From Endomychus coccineus (lineage: Eukaryota > Arthropoda > Insecta > Coleoptera > Endomychidae), in the NCBI GenBank assembly GCA_958510875.1, contig OY294069.1, forward strand, positions 1,922,001 to 1,986,000: a stretch of 64,000 bases of DNA, in the 5' to 3' direction. The notes below the pieces were generated by a model that did no database searches, was not told where the DNA came from, and saw only the letters and a program-made list of their open reading frames with translations. Position 1 is the first letter of the stretch, and each line of letters begins with the position of its first letter. The translations under genes and the position numbers were made by a program. Below are positions 1 to 27,972 of this stretch, piece after piece.

Positions 1-1
1 C

Positions 2-292
2 AATAATTCTCCCGCCATTTTAACACCTAGTCAGATATCTGTGCGTCAGTTCCCCCGCAACGTACGTAGAGACGAAGACGACGTCAATTTCAAGTATTTG
101 AAACATGTGGTGTTGAAATTTCTAACCAGCCGAGATTACGAGGCTCAACACTTAACGAAAGCCATTTCTACGGTACTGAAATTCACGCCGGATGAGGAAC
201 GCCTGGTGGCCGACACTGTCGAATGGAAGAGATCGTGGTTCGGTAGCAAGCCGAAATTGTCACATAACACGCGACATATGTCGTCGAGCTGA
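2..292 (+). CDS. GRIP-domain golgin, C-terminal exon (partial)
   Basis: The frame is open from the window edge to the TGA at 290-292, so this is the last exon of a gene lying mostly outside the window. The translated end contains NFKYLKHVVLKFLTS followed by a helical stretch ending ...STVLKFTPDEERLV. This fits the GRIP domain, which binds the small GTPase Arl1 and anchors coiled-coil golgins to the trans-Golgi; the Tyr in FKYLK matches the family's key tyrosine. The basic tail WFGSKPK resembles the GCC88/GCC185-type ends more than golgin-97, but the coiled coil that would settle this is not visible. An AT-rich 3' UTR with AATAAA-like motifs follows just after the stop. The family call is firm; the paralogue is not. 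Confidence 0.8.
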   Translation, partial: NNSPAILTPSQISVRQFPRNVRRDEDDVNFKYLKHVVLKFLTSRDYEAQHLTKAISTVLKFTPDEERLVADTVEWKRSWFGSKPKLSHNTRHMSSS

Positions 293-1891
293 TGGTTGTT
301 GTAAATAATAAAAAAGTTGTAGTATACTGCCAAATATTGAGTAAAAGTGATTAAGTAAGTGTTGCTAACATTCCTTGGGCGAAGCTGATTCAGGAAACTT
401 GTAAATATCCGTTTCATATTTTGGTGACTAATTATTAATAATATTAATTCCTAGGTCAAATGAGAATAATAATTGTTAAATTAAAAACTTTATTTAAATT
501 AATTTATTTACTTTTAAATTTTAATTATTAATAATATTAATTCCTAGATTAAATGAGAATAATTGTTACATTAAAATCTTTATTTAAATTAATTTATTTA
601 CTTTTAAATTCATTTATTTACCCAGAACTCTTTATTATCCAGATATTTTTTTGAATTTAGGTAAAAATCTTATTAGAACTCAGTAAAGAAGATCAATTGA
701 AAAAATAAAAGTTGGAAAGACATCTACACATCTGTCTTCAAATTGAATTAAAAAAATTGTCGAATGAATTTTTGATGGCTTAAAGTTTACAACTTCATCA
801 ACAAAAAATACTATTTTCGAAAATTTTGTTGTTTTGTAAATAATTTTTGCATAAAAAATTTAAAGTGGGTTGAAATATTATAAAAATGAGCTCTAAACAT
901 GTTTATTCCTCATTTTATTTATTAATATGCGTCATTTTGTATAACCAGGCAACAGTTGAAACTTTCTTACTAAATGTTTAAAATATTTTACTTTTCCGAA
1001 AAAAAAATAGTTTTGAGCGATTTATTAATTTTTATCATTCAATCCACACCCTGAGAATTTTGTTCCTTTCAAAGATTTGTTTTATTTATTTCAGTTTTTT
1101 TTTATTGTTTTAATATCTGAATTTGTTGTTATTCTATATATTTAAGATTTATCTCGTTTTAGTCAGGCTTTATATTTATTAATGTGTACATTTATCAGAA
1201 TTATATTATTTTTAAGAACACAATGTAACGTCCATAATTTTGAATTGATATAATTTATTAAATTGATAAAATTTGTTGTTTCATTTGGCTAATATTAGCT
1301 GCCCCCCTTATAAGAAATTGGATAATATTTAATGAGGTTTTTAAAAAATTATCCATCAATTTTGAGATGAATCGGATGTATGCTGCTCAAAAAATAAACT
1401 CCAGACTGTTAAATCTCGGAAATTATTGAAAATATATTGCAAGAAGATGAGAATACATTTTCGGTTAAGAATTCGTATTGCTGAGGCCAACATAAATTCA
1501 AGAGTCGTCTATGTTTCATGTTGTAGCCAAGACCGCACCACAGAATATACCTAATCTGTAACCACACAATCTACGAGTCAGCTGAAAATATTTGATGTTT
1601 CCTGGCCGAAAGTCAATTGTCATGTTCTCTTATCATCGACAATTTCATAATGTGAGATCAACAATTCTGTTAATTAAGTAAAAATACATGATTTTAGTTA
1701 AATAGTGTGATATAATTTAGGTTTTAATTTGAATTGAATTTTGTAAAACAAAAATTCTAGTCAATTAAGGATGCTCGTTTAGCTTTAAATTAATTTCCTT
1801 ACGTTTTTACGAAATACTTAGGTTAAATAAAATTAATCATATCAAGATACATAAATGGTACATACTGGAACTAATCATCTGAAACTGGGTG
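293..1891. other. AT-rich intergenic region
   Basis: There is no convincing gene between the golgin stop and the PI4K2 start. It contains a tandem duplication of roughly 95 bp (about 430-617) and otherwise low-complexity AT-rich DNA. The PI4K2 promoter and 5' UTR probably lie in its right part, but no clear core element was identified. Confidence 0.6.
428..617. repeat. Two-copy tandem duplication, about 95 bp
   Basis: A block starting TAATTATTAATAATATTAAT and ending in CTTTTAAATT occurs twice head-to-tail. The copies differ by a few substitutions and a short indel, for example CCTAGGTC versus CCTAGATT. Confidence 0.8.
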
Positions 1892-18934
<17,043 letters not shown>

Positions 18935-19127
18935 TTGTATATATTCTAATCATAAGATTTTTAATATACCTACATTCTTATATAATTATGTATCTATTGA
19001 TTTACTATGTGATTAAAAATTGTTATTCACTTTTATTACTGTATGCAGGTAAGAAAACAATTAATAAAATGAATTTATTTATTTAACAAAATCTTTGAAT
19101 AAACGCTACTACTACATACTTGTTATA

Positions 19128-19367
19128 TTAATCTGTGAAGTAATCTGTACGAATGTTGCTCACTCTAGGATCATCGTGTCTGTAGACGGTATATTCATGT
19201 TTATATCTTCTGTTGTCTCCATCTCTTGCGTAATAATTACGAGCTCCTAAGTACATTAATCCCATTCCTACAGCCGCCATACCGGCACTACCAACTAGTT
19301 CTGGATATAAATGCCATGCTTGTTTGAACAGCCCGACCATACCCTTTGGAGGAATTTTCGTTGCCAT
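19128..19367 (-). CDS. Small single-pass membrane protein, probably mitochondrial
   Basis: A single-exon ORF of 79 residues with ATG at 19367. The order is a short N-terminus with KIPPKGMVGLFKQAW, a hydrophobic segment of about 20 residues (GSAGMAAVGMGLMYLGA), then a charged tail YARDGDNRRYKHEYTVYRHD ending DYFTD. This layout recalls tiny accessory subunits of respiratory-chain complexes, but I cannot name the family. The gene is convergent with PI4K2: their stops are about 190 bp apart and polyadenylation signals of both strands fall near 19063-19080. It looks real from its codon run, compact structure and clean start. Confidence 0.65.
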   Translation of the reverse strand: MATKIPPKGMVGLFKQAWHLYPELVGSAGMAAVGMGLMYLGARNYYARDGDNRRYKHEYTVYRHDDPRVSNIRTDYFTD

Positions 19368-19604
19368 TACCAGTTTATGTAATTATAACCACACTTCGAA
19401 ATTTCGAATTGGAGATTCTAAATCTAAATGTCATTTGTCGAATAAAATATTAGGAATACAACCTAGTAGTTCAAAAATACCCATGTCAACTATCCATAAA
19501 ATATGATGAATATATTTGTGTTCTATGGAATCTCACTAGCACCAATCGAAGATTGACCTATTCTATTTCAAATATTGGAAACCATCTATGCGCAAATTGA
19601 CTAT

Positions 19605-19628
19605 CATAGAAATAGGAGTATTTCTATG
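19605..19628. mobile_element. 24-bp palindromic insertion
   Basis: CATAGAAATA and TATTTCTATG surround GGAG. The flanks TTGACTAT and ATGATTAT match at 6 of 8 positions, as an aged 8-bp target duplication. The ends match the family at 27127, 36907 and 51578. Confidence 0.5.
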
Positions 19629-20355
19629 ATGATTATTTACATCCAGGATAGCAAGCCATAGAATAAAATTCTTGCGTCCCATAAACGCAATACTTTAAAA
19701 AGACCCCATCTGAGAAGTTGCAGAGGGGCTATCGCTTCCTAATTCTACGTCTCCGTAGTTCGTCGATTAGAAAGAAATAGCCTCTCTTCAAACTACTTGC
19801 ATGGGGTCAAAAAATATCAACGTCATCAACTCTATGATTGCAGCACAAGAAGTCTATGACTTCTTGTAACAGCTAATTTGCAAACCATACTGTAATATAA
19901 TTACGTCTGCACTTGGAACACCGAGTACATTCGTTTTGATTGTTTTTATAGAAAAATATTTGAATAATGAGATTCACATCAAAACATGCAAAGCAAATGC
20001 CACACGTATTATTTCGATCTATGTCGCTTTTTCGTAAGAGCGCAATTTATAACTTTCAGAAGGGTTAGCTCTAAAAGAAGATATACTTCTCCATTTGATT
20101 TTCATTCACATCATGTACCTACTAATTTCAAATGCTGTAAAATAACTATTTTCAATTACTATTATATATTTCGTTCACCAAAATGTCTATTCACTTAACT
20201 TTTCAAAAGGTAAGAGTTCAATTAATTTTCTTGTAATACATTTTAATCTTTTGAATTAATAATGAACAAATTGTAATTTTTTGCAATCAATGCTGTTCTA
20301 AATTTATGTGCAGAAGAAAATTAAAATATTCTTCATTTCACTTATAGAACATATA

Positions 20356-21406
20356 GTTCAGTCAATACGGTATTTTTTAATAACAACCGATCGGGTGAAA
20401 CAAAATGCATTCGGCGGGAAAAAATATGTAGACAAAATTATTTTTGTCCAAAACTTATTTTTCCCCCCAAATACCCTTAAATTAGCCAATTTCTGGGATA
20501 AAAATTGAGAAAATAATTGAATAATAGTGCCGAATAGGCCTGAAAATGTTTACTCTGTTCACGATCCTAACGTCAGATTTCCCAAATTCTTCTTCCCCTC
20601 TGCTGTTCATCCAGCATTTTTTGAAAAAGTCCAATGGTAATTTGTTAACGAATAAATTGTTAATTAACTAATTAATTCAACCATCAATTGCAAAAATTTC
20701 ATTAAATTCACGTTCAGCGAGCTCAAATTATCCGAAAATTACTCTAATCTTGAATATTTTGAAAAATTGTTTTTTTTTAAATTTGTTAACAAATAAAATT
20801 GTTAATTAACTAATTAATTTAACTGTAAATTAACCTCAAATTCGTGTTTAGCATGTCCAAATTATCAGAAAATTACACTTTGAATGCTTACAATTAATGA
20901 AAAACAAGATTTCAAATTTTTTTAATGATCTTAAAATCCATGGGGGGTTAATTAGAGGAGGGGGATGAGATATTTTTCAATTTTGAAGTCGGGATCGTCA
21001 TCAGCGACCCTGAAAACCCCCGAATCCACCGTTTCATCCAACTTTGATCAATTTTTTCCAAAATTGCTGGATGAACCGAGGGGGGGGGGGGGATCAGAGA
21101 AGGGCGAAAGAGGAATTTGGGAAATTTGACGTCGGAATCGTGATCAGCGACCCTGAAAACCCTCGAGTAGTAATTTTCAGGCCTATTCGGCAGTATTATT
21201 CAATTATTTTCTCAATTTTTATTCCAGAAATTCGCTAATTTAAGGGTATCTTGGGGGGGGGGGGGGTAATAAGTTTTGGACAAAAATAATTTGGGGTCCT
21301 TTTGTCTGCATATCTTTCACAATCGAATGCATACTGTTTCAGCTTGATCGGTTGTTATTTGAAAATTTTAAATAATTGACCTTTTTTTATACCATATTGA
21401 CTGCAC
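20356..21406. mobile_element. Foldback element, about 1 kb
   Basis: The left arm (CAGTCAATA...AACAACCGATC...) recurs inverted at about 21170-21406, including the AAATTAGC and GGCCTATTCGGC motifs. The interior carries direct repeats of TTGTTAATTAACTAATTAAT. No transposase was seen. Confidence 0.75.
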
Positions 21407-21439
21407 TAATATGCATATCTATGACAATATTAGTGAATG

Positions 21440-21685
21440 CAACGCCGGATTTAGGGCTTCCACAAAAGAGGGGCACTAGTAAACACTAGTAAACAACTTT
21501 GATATTTTTTTTTCGCTGTTTTACCTTTACCTTTACCTTTGTACAAACATGATTATATTGTTCTTTAATATTTACAGAAATCATTGATCTATATATTTGT
21601 TCACTCCATTCAGGTAAATAATTTGGGGCCAGGAGCCTCCACTCCTTTGTTCCCCCGAGGCGCCAGACCTCTAAATCCGGCCCTG
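21440..21685. mobile_element. hAT-type MITE, 246 bp
   Basis: The ends CAACGCCGGATTTAGGG and CTAAATCCGGCCCTG are inverted repeats. A perfect 8-bp duplication AGTGAATG flanks the element (21432-21439 and 21686-21693). Confidence 0.85.
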
Positions 21686-21891
21686 AGTGAATGATAAATT
21701 TTACATGTTCAGTTTAATTAATAGATTCATATAATACAAAATTGTAAGAACTTTCAAAACATTGTATTCTGAAAAAGAAATAAATAAATTCGCTATAAAT
21801 TTACATTGGCTAAGAACACTGTCATTAGATAGTTTCGTTTAAATTATTTACACACACTAATACACACAAACTTCTGCTGATATGTCTTTAT

Positions 21892-23231
21892 TTAAAATCC
21901 TCTCAGTCCGTTGTAAATATTATTATTTGCACTCTGGTTCAAGATCTTCTTAATATCTGAAAAAGAGGTAAAAGTCTTATTGAAATAAAATCATTAACAC
22001 ACAAATAAAAAGAAACTATGAAACAATAATTCGTTATTTCCTTTCAAATAAAAACAATTACAATTAGAACATTGATAAAATGAAACTATTTTGTAATTGT
22101 TTAAGGTGAATAAGAATAAACAGAAAACATCTTACCTTCTTTTTGTTGATTGGTCAACTCATGTTTTGGAAAATCTACATCGAAAGTAATATAGAGGATG
22201 CCATGTAAATTATTATTATCGAAGTTAGGCATTCCCTCCCCCTTTTTACGAATTCTAGCCCCTGGCCACGTTATTTTATCTTTATTGATTGCAACTAAAT
22301 GACCATCCAGATGTTTTAGTTCCATGGTAAACCCAACCAAGGCATCCTATAAAAAGATGACAAATAATAAATTTCTCTATATTTGAAATTTTAACTCAAT
22401 AATAGCATCTTAATTAATTGAATTGAAGCTTACCTGTAAACTAATTGTTATATTTGTATATAAGTCGTCGCCTCTCCTTTCAAAAATGGAATGGGGTAGA
22501 GTCTTAATCTTCAATATCAAATCTCCCGGCTCTCCGTCAAGATGTGGCTCACCTTCTGCTGTAAACTTGGTAGCTTGCCCATCCACCATCCCCGGTTCAA
22601 CTTCCATTTCTAAGATTCGTTCCTCATTCACCAATTTAACGTTTGGACATTCGTCGCAAACCTGCTGCTGCATCATTTGAAAACGTCCCGGTCCCAGGTT
22701 ACGAGTTATCATTTCCTGTCTGCAATTGCATTTACGGGTTCCTTTGGCTGCCTTCATTACCGGTTTGTTTCTCGTAATTTCGATAAACGTTCCTGTATAG
22801 AGATCTTCGAGTGTTACTAACATGTCTATATTGATGTCGGCACCTCGAGGCGTTTCGTGTTTTTGTTCGTTTCCGCCGAAATGGAATCCGAAATCCCCAA
22901 AGAAACTAGAGAAAGGATCCATTCCACCGTCCATCATACCGTCTCGTTGCAAGCAATCTTCCCCGCAACGATCGTATTTTTTCCGTTTTTCCTCATCGGA
23001 GAGAACTTCGTATGCTGCTCCTAAGTCTTGAAACTTTTGCGACGATTCTGGATCGTTCTTGTTCTTGTCAGGATGTAATTCTTTAGCTAGCCTTCTGTAG
23101 GCTTTTTTGATATCATGTAAACTGGCCGATTTGGATACATCTAATATTCTATAAAAGTCTCTACCACTAATCACTAAATCTAAAGTTAAAACGAGAAATA
23201 CAAATAACGCAATAATATTGAATGCGTTCAT
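21892..23231 (-). CDS. DNAJB11: DnaJ homolog subfamily B member 11 (ERdj3)
   Basis: An ER-lumenal Hsp40 that binds unfolded proteins and stimulates BiP. Three exons on the minus strand: 23231-22434, 22346-22136 and 21956-21892, with phases joining to 357 residues (human 358). A signal peptide (1-22) precedes the J domain [20 protein letters not shown] with HPD at 53-55, then a G/F-rich stretch [16 protein letters not shown]. Next comes a cysteine-containing insertion (CNCRQEM...VCDECPN) that forms the family's disulphide region, then the C-terminal substrate-binding domains. The first acceptor gives [15 protein letters not shown]. The C-terminus ends NGLRGF. It is divergent from TMCO1 and has an ERSE-like site about 160 bp upstream of the ATG. 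Confidence 0.96.
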
Positions 23232-23388
23232 TTTTAAATGTAAAGGAACTATACCCTAAGCATATCACAGTTTGTTACTACAAAACCGATTTTACCAGCG
23301 AATCGATTTGTACTTTCTTTCTTTCAAACCCCGGTCAACAATTTAGCTAACCAAAAGCTGACTTCACAGCAACATAGGACCGAAAACA

Positions 23389-23407
23389 TGTGGATGGATT
23401 TCATTGG
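23389..23407 (-). promoter_or_regulatory. ER-stress-element-like site (CCAAT-N9-CCACA)
   Basis: On the minus strand the sequence reads CCAAT, nine bases, CCACA. The ER stress response element consensus is CCAAT-N9-CCACG, so spacing is exact with one mismatch. It lies 158-176 bp upstream of the DNAJB11 ATG and in the same orientation. A second ATTGG box is close by at about 23440. DNAJB11 is a known unfolded-protein-response target in animals. Confidence 0.5.
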
Positions 23408-23763
23408 TTGGAAATCCATAATGTAAGTATCTTGCTACCGATTGGTTAATAAATGACAGAGAGGATAAATTATTTTATCTTGATATGAACACAGAATCCA
23501 TAAATATTTGTTTATCAATACCATCTACCTTCGTTTCAAGACGAAATGAATCGACATGGGACATAGAACATCGAGATTAATCAAAGTAGATTATGGAAGT
23601 AACGTGTTATCTCTTTTTCTTTCATAATTAAATATAACCTCTTTGGTAAGAAGCAGATGATTATGACAGTTCGTTAATCGAATGACAGATACCCAGGGCA
23701 ATGCGGTACTTCAGCAGTAATACGTTTAATTATTAAAGTACCTAGGACTAGTAATCAAAAAAA

Positions 23764-24475
23764 ATGTGGGCCGATACTTTACTCATAGTTTTTATTTCCA
23801 TTTGTACAGCATTATTGGGTGAAGGACTCACTTGGTTAATGGTTTACAGAACTGAAAAATATCAAAAACTGAAAACTGAAGTGGAAAAGCAAAGTAAAAG
23901 ATGTAAGACAACTTTCAAAATATCTTCTTACTATTGATTATTTCTGACTATCTAAGTTAGGCCAATTATTTGTATGAGTGATGAGCATATTTTTCAGTGG
24001 AGAAAAGGAAAGAAGCACACGGAGACTCACTCGATAAACAACATAAAAAGAAGATAGAACGAGAAGAAGAGAGACTGAAAAATAATAACCGTGATTTATC
24101 ATTAGTAAAAATGAAGTCAATGTTTGCCATTGGATTTGCATTTACAGCATTACTAAGCATGTTTAACAATATGTAAGTACCATCATCGATAATGAAATAA
24201 TATGTGTTCAATGTGTTGAGGAAATTTTTTATTTTAGCTTCGATGGTAGAGTAGTGGCACGTTTACCATTTTTACCTTTAGCGTGGGTACAAGGTCTTAG
24301 TCATCGCAATTTACCAGGAGAAGATTACTATGATTGCTCATTCATATTCTTATACATACTTTGTACTATGTCTATTAGGCAAAACATTCAAAAATTATTA
24401 GGTTTTGCACCCTCTCGAGCAGCCAGTAAACAAGGGAATAGTTTGTTTGGACCAACTTCAGGGCAATTTAAGTAA
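23764..24475 (+). CDS. TMCO1: TMCO1, ER calcium-load-activated channel / translocon-associated protein
   Basis: A small ER membrane protein proposed to release excess calcium and to act with the multipass translocon. Exons 23764-23902, 23998-24172 and 24238-24475 join in phase to 183 residues (vertebrate 188). Landmarks are MWADTLLIVFISICTALLGE (first membrane segment), the coiled region EVEKQSKR...KKKIEREEERLKNN, then NRDLSLVKMKSMFAIGF (second segment) and IFDGRVVARLPF. These are followed by SHRNLPGEDYYDCSFIFLYI, CTMSIRQNIQKLLGFAPSRA and a C-terminus SGQFK. The start at 23764 is the first ATG and aligns with the family start. Confidence 0.96.
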
Positions 24476-24751
24476 TTTATTTTATCGAATTCCCGTTGAG
24501 TAACCTCATATTTATTTGTAAATATATTCAAACAATTAATTTTAATATTTTTAATATTAAATGCTTAATATATTTAATTTCTTTCTATAAATAGGTCTAT
24601 TTAGACCTAAACCCTGTAGATGATAGATGAATATTATCAATTTGAAATACACATAGAAATGGTTGTAGTTGATATTTTTTTATTCGTCGTTTGATATAAA
24701 TGACCCTATTACAGAAATTCGATGACATTTGTCGTGACGTATACATGTAAC

Positions 24752-24982
24752 CAAAGAGTTTTATATATAGAGTAGACAACTAAGCCTTTCACTGGTATTT
24801 TAAGGGACATTCTGCACTCGCACGATGTGCGCGCGTTATACTTATTCTTGCATTCTTATACTCTGTGATAGAAGGGGTGAGAGTGCACTAACATGTGCGA
24901 GAAGGACAGAATGTCCGACTAAATACCAGCGCTTTTCTATGCTTAACACACTACTTGTCTACTCTATATATAGAACTCTTTG
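24752..24982. mobile_element. hAT-type MITE family B, copy 1 (231 bp)
   Basis: The ends CAAAGAGTTTTATATATAGA and the inverse near 24960-24982 are terminal repeats. A perfect 8-bp duplication CATGTAAC is at 24744-24751 and 24983-24990. The interior also pairs with itself (GGACATTCTG versus CAGAATGTCC). Copy 2 is at 49045-49318. Confidence 0.9.
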
Positions 24983-25453
24983 CATGTAACAGTTCTAATT
25001 CTGGCATAGCCCTTTCCTGTTTTCTCATTCTTGCCGTAGAACAAACCTACAGCGCAATATTTCGACTTATTCGATCATAGAACTTCTGCTAGTTTTTCAT
25101 CTATGACTAGGTTACAGAACTCGTTATTTTTTCTACAACCTCAACAATTTTCCTTCAAAATTACGGTAATTTGAATTACACTAATCGAAAAATTCTAGAG
25201 ATATTTAGAGAGTACTATAAAAATAAAATGTGTATCGCGCATATTTTATATTTATCGAATTTATCAGTTGAAATGCTCATGCAGAATAGTTTTTTGTTCG
25301 GAACCACCAAAAAACATAAAGAATACTTGATGCACAAGGAAGATGAGTGTCTATGACAGTGCAGTATCACAGATCCCTGACAGACATATTAATATAATAC
25401 TAAATCTATGAACTAAAACTTAAAGCTGAAAGTATAACAAATAACAATCAAAA

Positions 25454-26824
25454 ATGTATTTCTGTTTATTATGCGAAAAACAAAGAAATTCAGAATACTA
25501 CGAATTTCAATGCACTTCTACTATACATTCAATGACACCATTAGTTACTATTTTAGAACAATTAGTTAACGATTTATTAATATTGGAAACAGACATAAAA
25601 CAGAAAATATGTGATTGTTGCTATAACTTATTCAATGAATTAGATCAAATTGAAATTAGATCAAAAGAAATAAAACAACAGTTGATAGATTTTTATAACA
25701 CAAGAACTATCGGTAAATTAATTTCTCTCGATGGATTTGTTGAAAGAAGAAATATAACATTTGAAAGTGTTATAGATGTGCAAAAACCGGAATGTGATTA
25801 TGAGAAATTCGATCTGGATAATCACAGGTTGCTGGAAGACACTGACTTGAAAACTATATTTAATTTAAAGTTGAATAAAACCTATGCCGATGTACAAGAA
25901 AATAACAATTGCTCATTACCTGTTGTAGAAGAAACTGTAGCTATAGATCATGTTGTTGATGTAAAAGTTGAAGAGAAACTAACGTTTATAGGTAAGCGAG
26001 GTCGAAAGAAACAGACTGCAGGTCCTTTGAAACCTTACCAATGTACTAGATGTTCGAAAACTTGGAAATCAATGGCTGAACTGAAAAATCACATTTTGTC
26101 TCATAGTCAAGATAGGCCATATATTTGTGAAATTTGTGGGCAAGGTTATAAACATAAAAGTGCTCTCAGTGTTCATGTCGGTATGCACAAAGGTATTAAT
26201 CCTTTTACGTGTATTTATTGTAATAAATCGTTCACTCAAAAAGGAGCTCTAATGAGGCATACACCAATACATACAGGTATTCCATTCTACCATTTTATAA
26301 ATAATTTCATTAAGTTTGTTGGGAACGGTACTTGGTCAACTGTTTTTGAAACTCGTTTTCAGGTGAGAAACCATTCCAATGTGATCTTTGCGGAAGGTGT
26401 TTTGTCCATCATACTTCGTTTAATATACACCGATTGTCGCACACAGGTCAGAAATCCTACAAGTGTGAAACGTGTGGATTGGCTCTGATTTCAGGGTCGC
26501 ACTTAAAAAGGCACATGAGAGTTCATACGGGCGAGAAAAAATATTCGTGCATAACGTGCGGTAGGAGATTTGCGGAGAAATATAATTTAGCTGCTCATGA
26601 AAAGTTGCATATAGTGGGAAGTGCATCGACAACACGAAAAAGAAAATACAGGTATTGACGTTTACAAATAACTTCAGATTTAATGATTTTTTATCCACAA
26701 TCATCTGTTGGAATCTAATTGTTATTTGTGGCTTTATTCCAGATGTTTGCTTTGTGAGAATAGTTATGAGAAAAAAGTAAAATTGGATGAGCACCTACTG
26801 AAGGAACACAAAAAAACAAGTTAA
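25454..26824 (+). CDS. ZAD-type C2H2 zinc-finger protein, seven fingers
   Basis: A putative sequence-specific transcription factor. Exons 25454-26276, 26363-26651 and 26743-26824 join in phase to 397 residues. The N-terminal 80 residues carry paired CxxC motifs (C4/C7 and C53/C56), as in the arthropod ZAD dimerisation domain. An acidic linker then leads to a basic GKRGRKKQ patch. Seven C2H2 fingers follow: YQCTRC.., YICEIC.., FTCIYC.., FQCDLC.., YKCETC.., YSCITC.. and CLLCENSYEKKVKLDEH. Linkers of the HTGEKPF type are present between fingers 3-4 and 5-6. Finger 4 is restored only when the 86-bp intron is removed. AATAAA occurs at 26891-26896. The orthologue cannot be named from sequence alone, since this family is lineage-expanded. 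Confidence 0.88.
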
Positions 26825-27126
26825 TTAAAGGATGTCTTCATTATATAATAATAATAGTGAACAAGTGTTTTGAACATTGTTATTCAAGATAATAAACATT
26901 TATTATAAATTATCAAGGCTGTGTGAGAATTAAATTAACAGCAAATTTTTCTGTTATTATTTAAGATTCAGAACAATCTCGTTTTATCAGAAAATTTCTT
27001 AATAATTATGTAATTTCTTCCACTATTAAACTTTATTTGCTTATTTACTAGTTTCATTTCAAGGGTTGTCATAGATCGAAGATCATAGATTGCCTGGAAT
27101 ATGTGTCAAATTATATTGGATACATT

Positions 27127-27145
27127 CATAGACCTAAGGTCTATG
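27127..27145. mobile_element. 19-bp palindromic insertion with perfect 8-bp duplication
   Basis: CATAGACC-TAA-GGTCTATG is flanked on both sides by GATACATT (27119-27126 and 27146-27153). There is no room for any sequence other than two 8-base ends and 3 bases. Confidence 0.75.
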
Positions 27146-27411
27146 GATACATTGCTGTTTTAGATTGTAAAATGTTATCATCTACTCATTAGTTAAGCCT
27201 GATATTACATATTAATTTCCTTTTAGACATTGATTCAATTTTCAATTTGATATATTCTGAATTAAATTATTAGCCCTACAAAAATATTTTAAACAAAATC
27301 AAAACTGACGTTACCATTATAATATTCTATGTTACTAGGAAGATACAACACGGAACAGCTTTCATTACCACCAGGGCCATAGAGATATATAGCTAGTGAA
27401 CGTGTCATGAG

Positions 27412-27747
27412 CAGAGAGATTTAAGAATAAAGAGCGCTGAAGGATATATTAGTGACCGGACTTAATCAATGTAGAGCAGCGGAGTGGGGATGAATGAGTT
27501 ACCAAGCTTCCCATACCATACAATTTTTCTCTGTACGAACCAGAGATTCTTACATCTCTCTGGTACGAACTACACTAGCGGAAGACTAGACGTCGAAAGA
27601 ACGAATTGAGAATGCCGCGCATAGAGTACGGGAGATAAAAATTAGTTGGAGGGGAGAAATCGGTTACTACTCTCTTTTTTCAATCCCGGTCACTCGATTA
27701 ACATAGGCTTTTATGGGACTAGCGCTCTCTATTCTTACATCTCTCTG
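27412..27747. mobile_element. hAT-type MITE family C, 336 bp
   Basis: The ends CAGAGAGATTTAAGAATA and the inverse of CAGAGAGATGTAAGAATA continue into AGAGCGCT on each side. The 8-bp duplication GTCATGAG is perfect (27404-27411 and 27748-27755). A tiny relative is nested inside at 27541-27562. Confidence 0.85.
27541..27562. mobile_element. 22-bp end-to-end remnant of MITE family C
   Basis: CAGAGA joined directly to TTCTTACATCTCTCTG, the two ends of family C, is flanked by perfect GTACGAAC duplications (27533-27540 and 27563-27570). Confidence 0.75.
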
Positions 27748-27751
27748 GTCA

Positions 27752-27972
27752 TGAGCGGATTTGAATCGGTTCTCTGAAGGATAGAAGATAATAGTTTCCC
27801 CGTTATGTCTGTCGCTTTTCTCACCAGAGAGGTAGGTGCGCGCACCCACCTAGCTATTCTTGTATATTTCGGCGCACGCAGCTATCATTGACGTGGTCAC
27901 CATTCATATGACGAACGACAGAGATAATTATTATTTTCTGCCCTTCAGAGAACCGATTCAAATCCGCTCACA
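27752..27972. mobile_element. MITE with about 29-bp terminal repeats
   Basis: GAGCGGATTTGAATCGGTTC at the left recurs inverted at 27943-27970. Family C inserted at its left terminus. The target duplication is not clear. Confidence 0.65.

Larger units (their letters stand above)
19368..21891. other. Intergenic region with foldback elements
   Basis: No host gene was recognised between the small membrane protein and DNAJB11. It contains a 24-bp palindromic insertion (19605-19628), a foldback element (about 20356-21406) and a hAT-type MITE (21440-21685); the rest is AT-rich. Confidence 0.6.
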
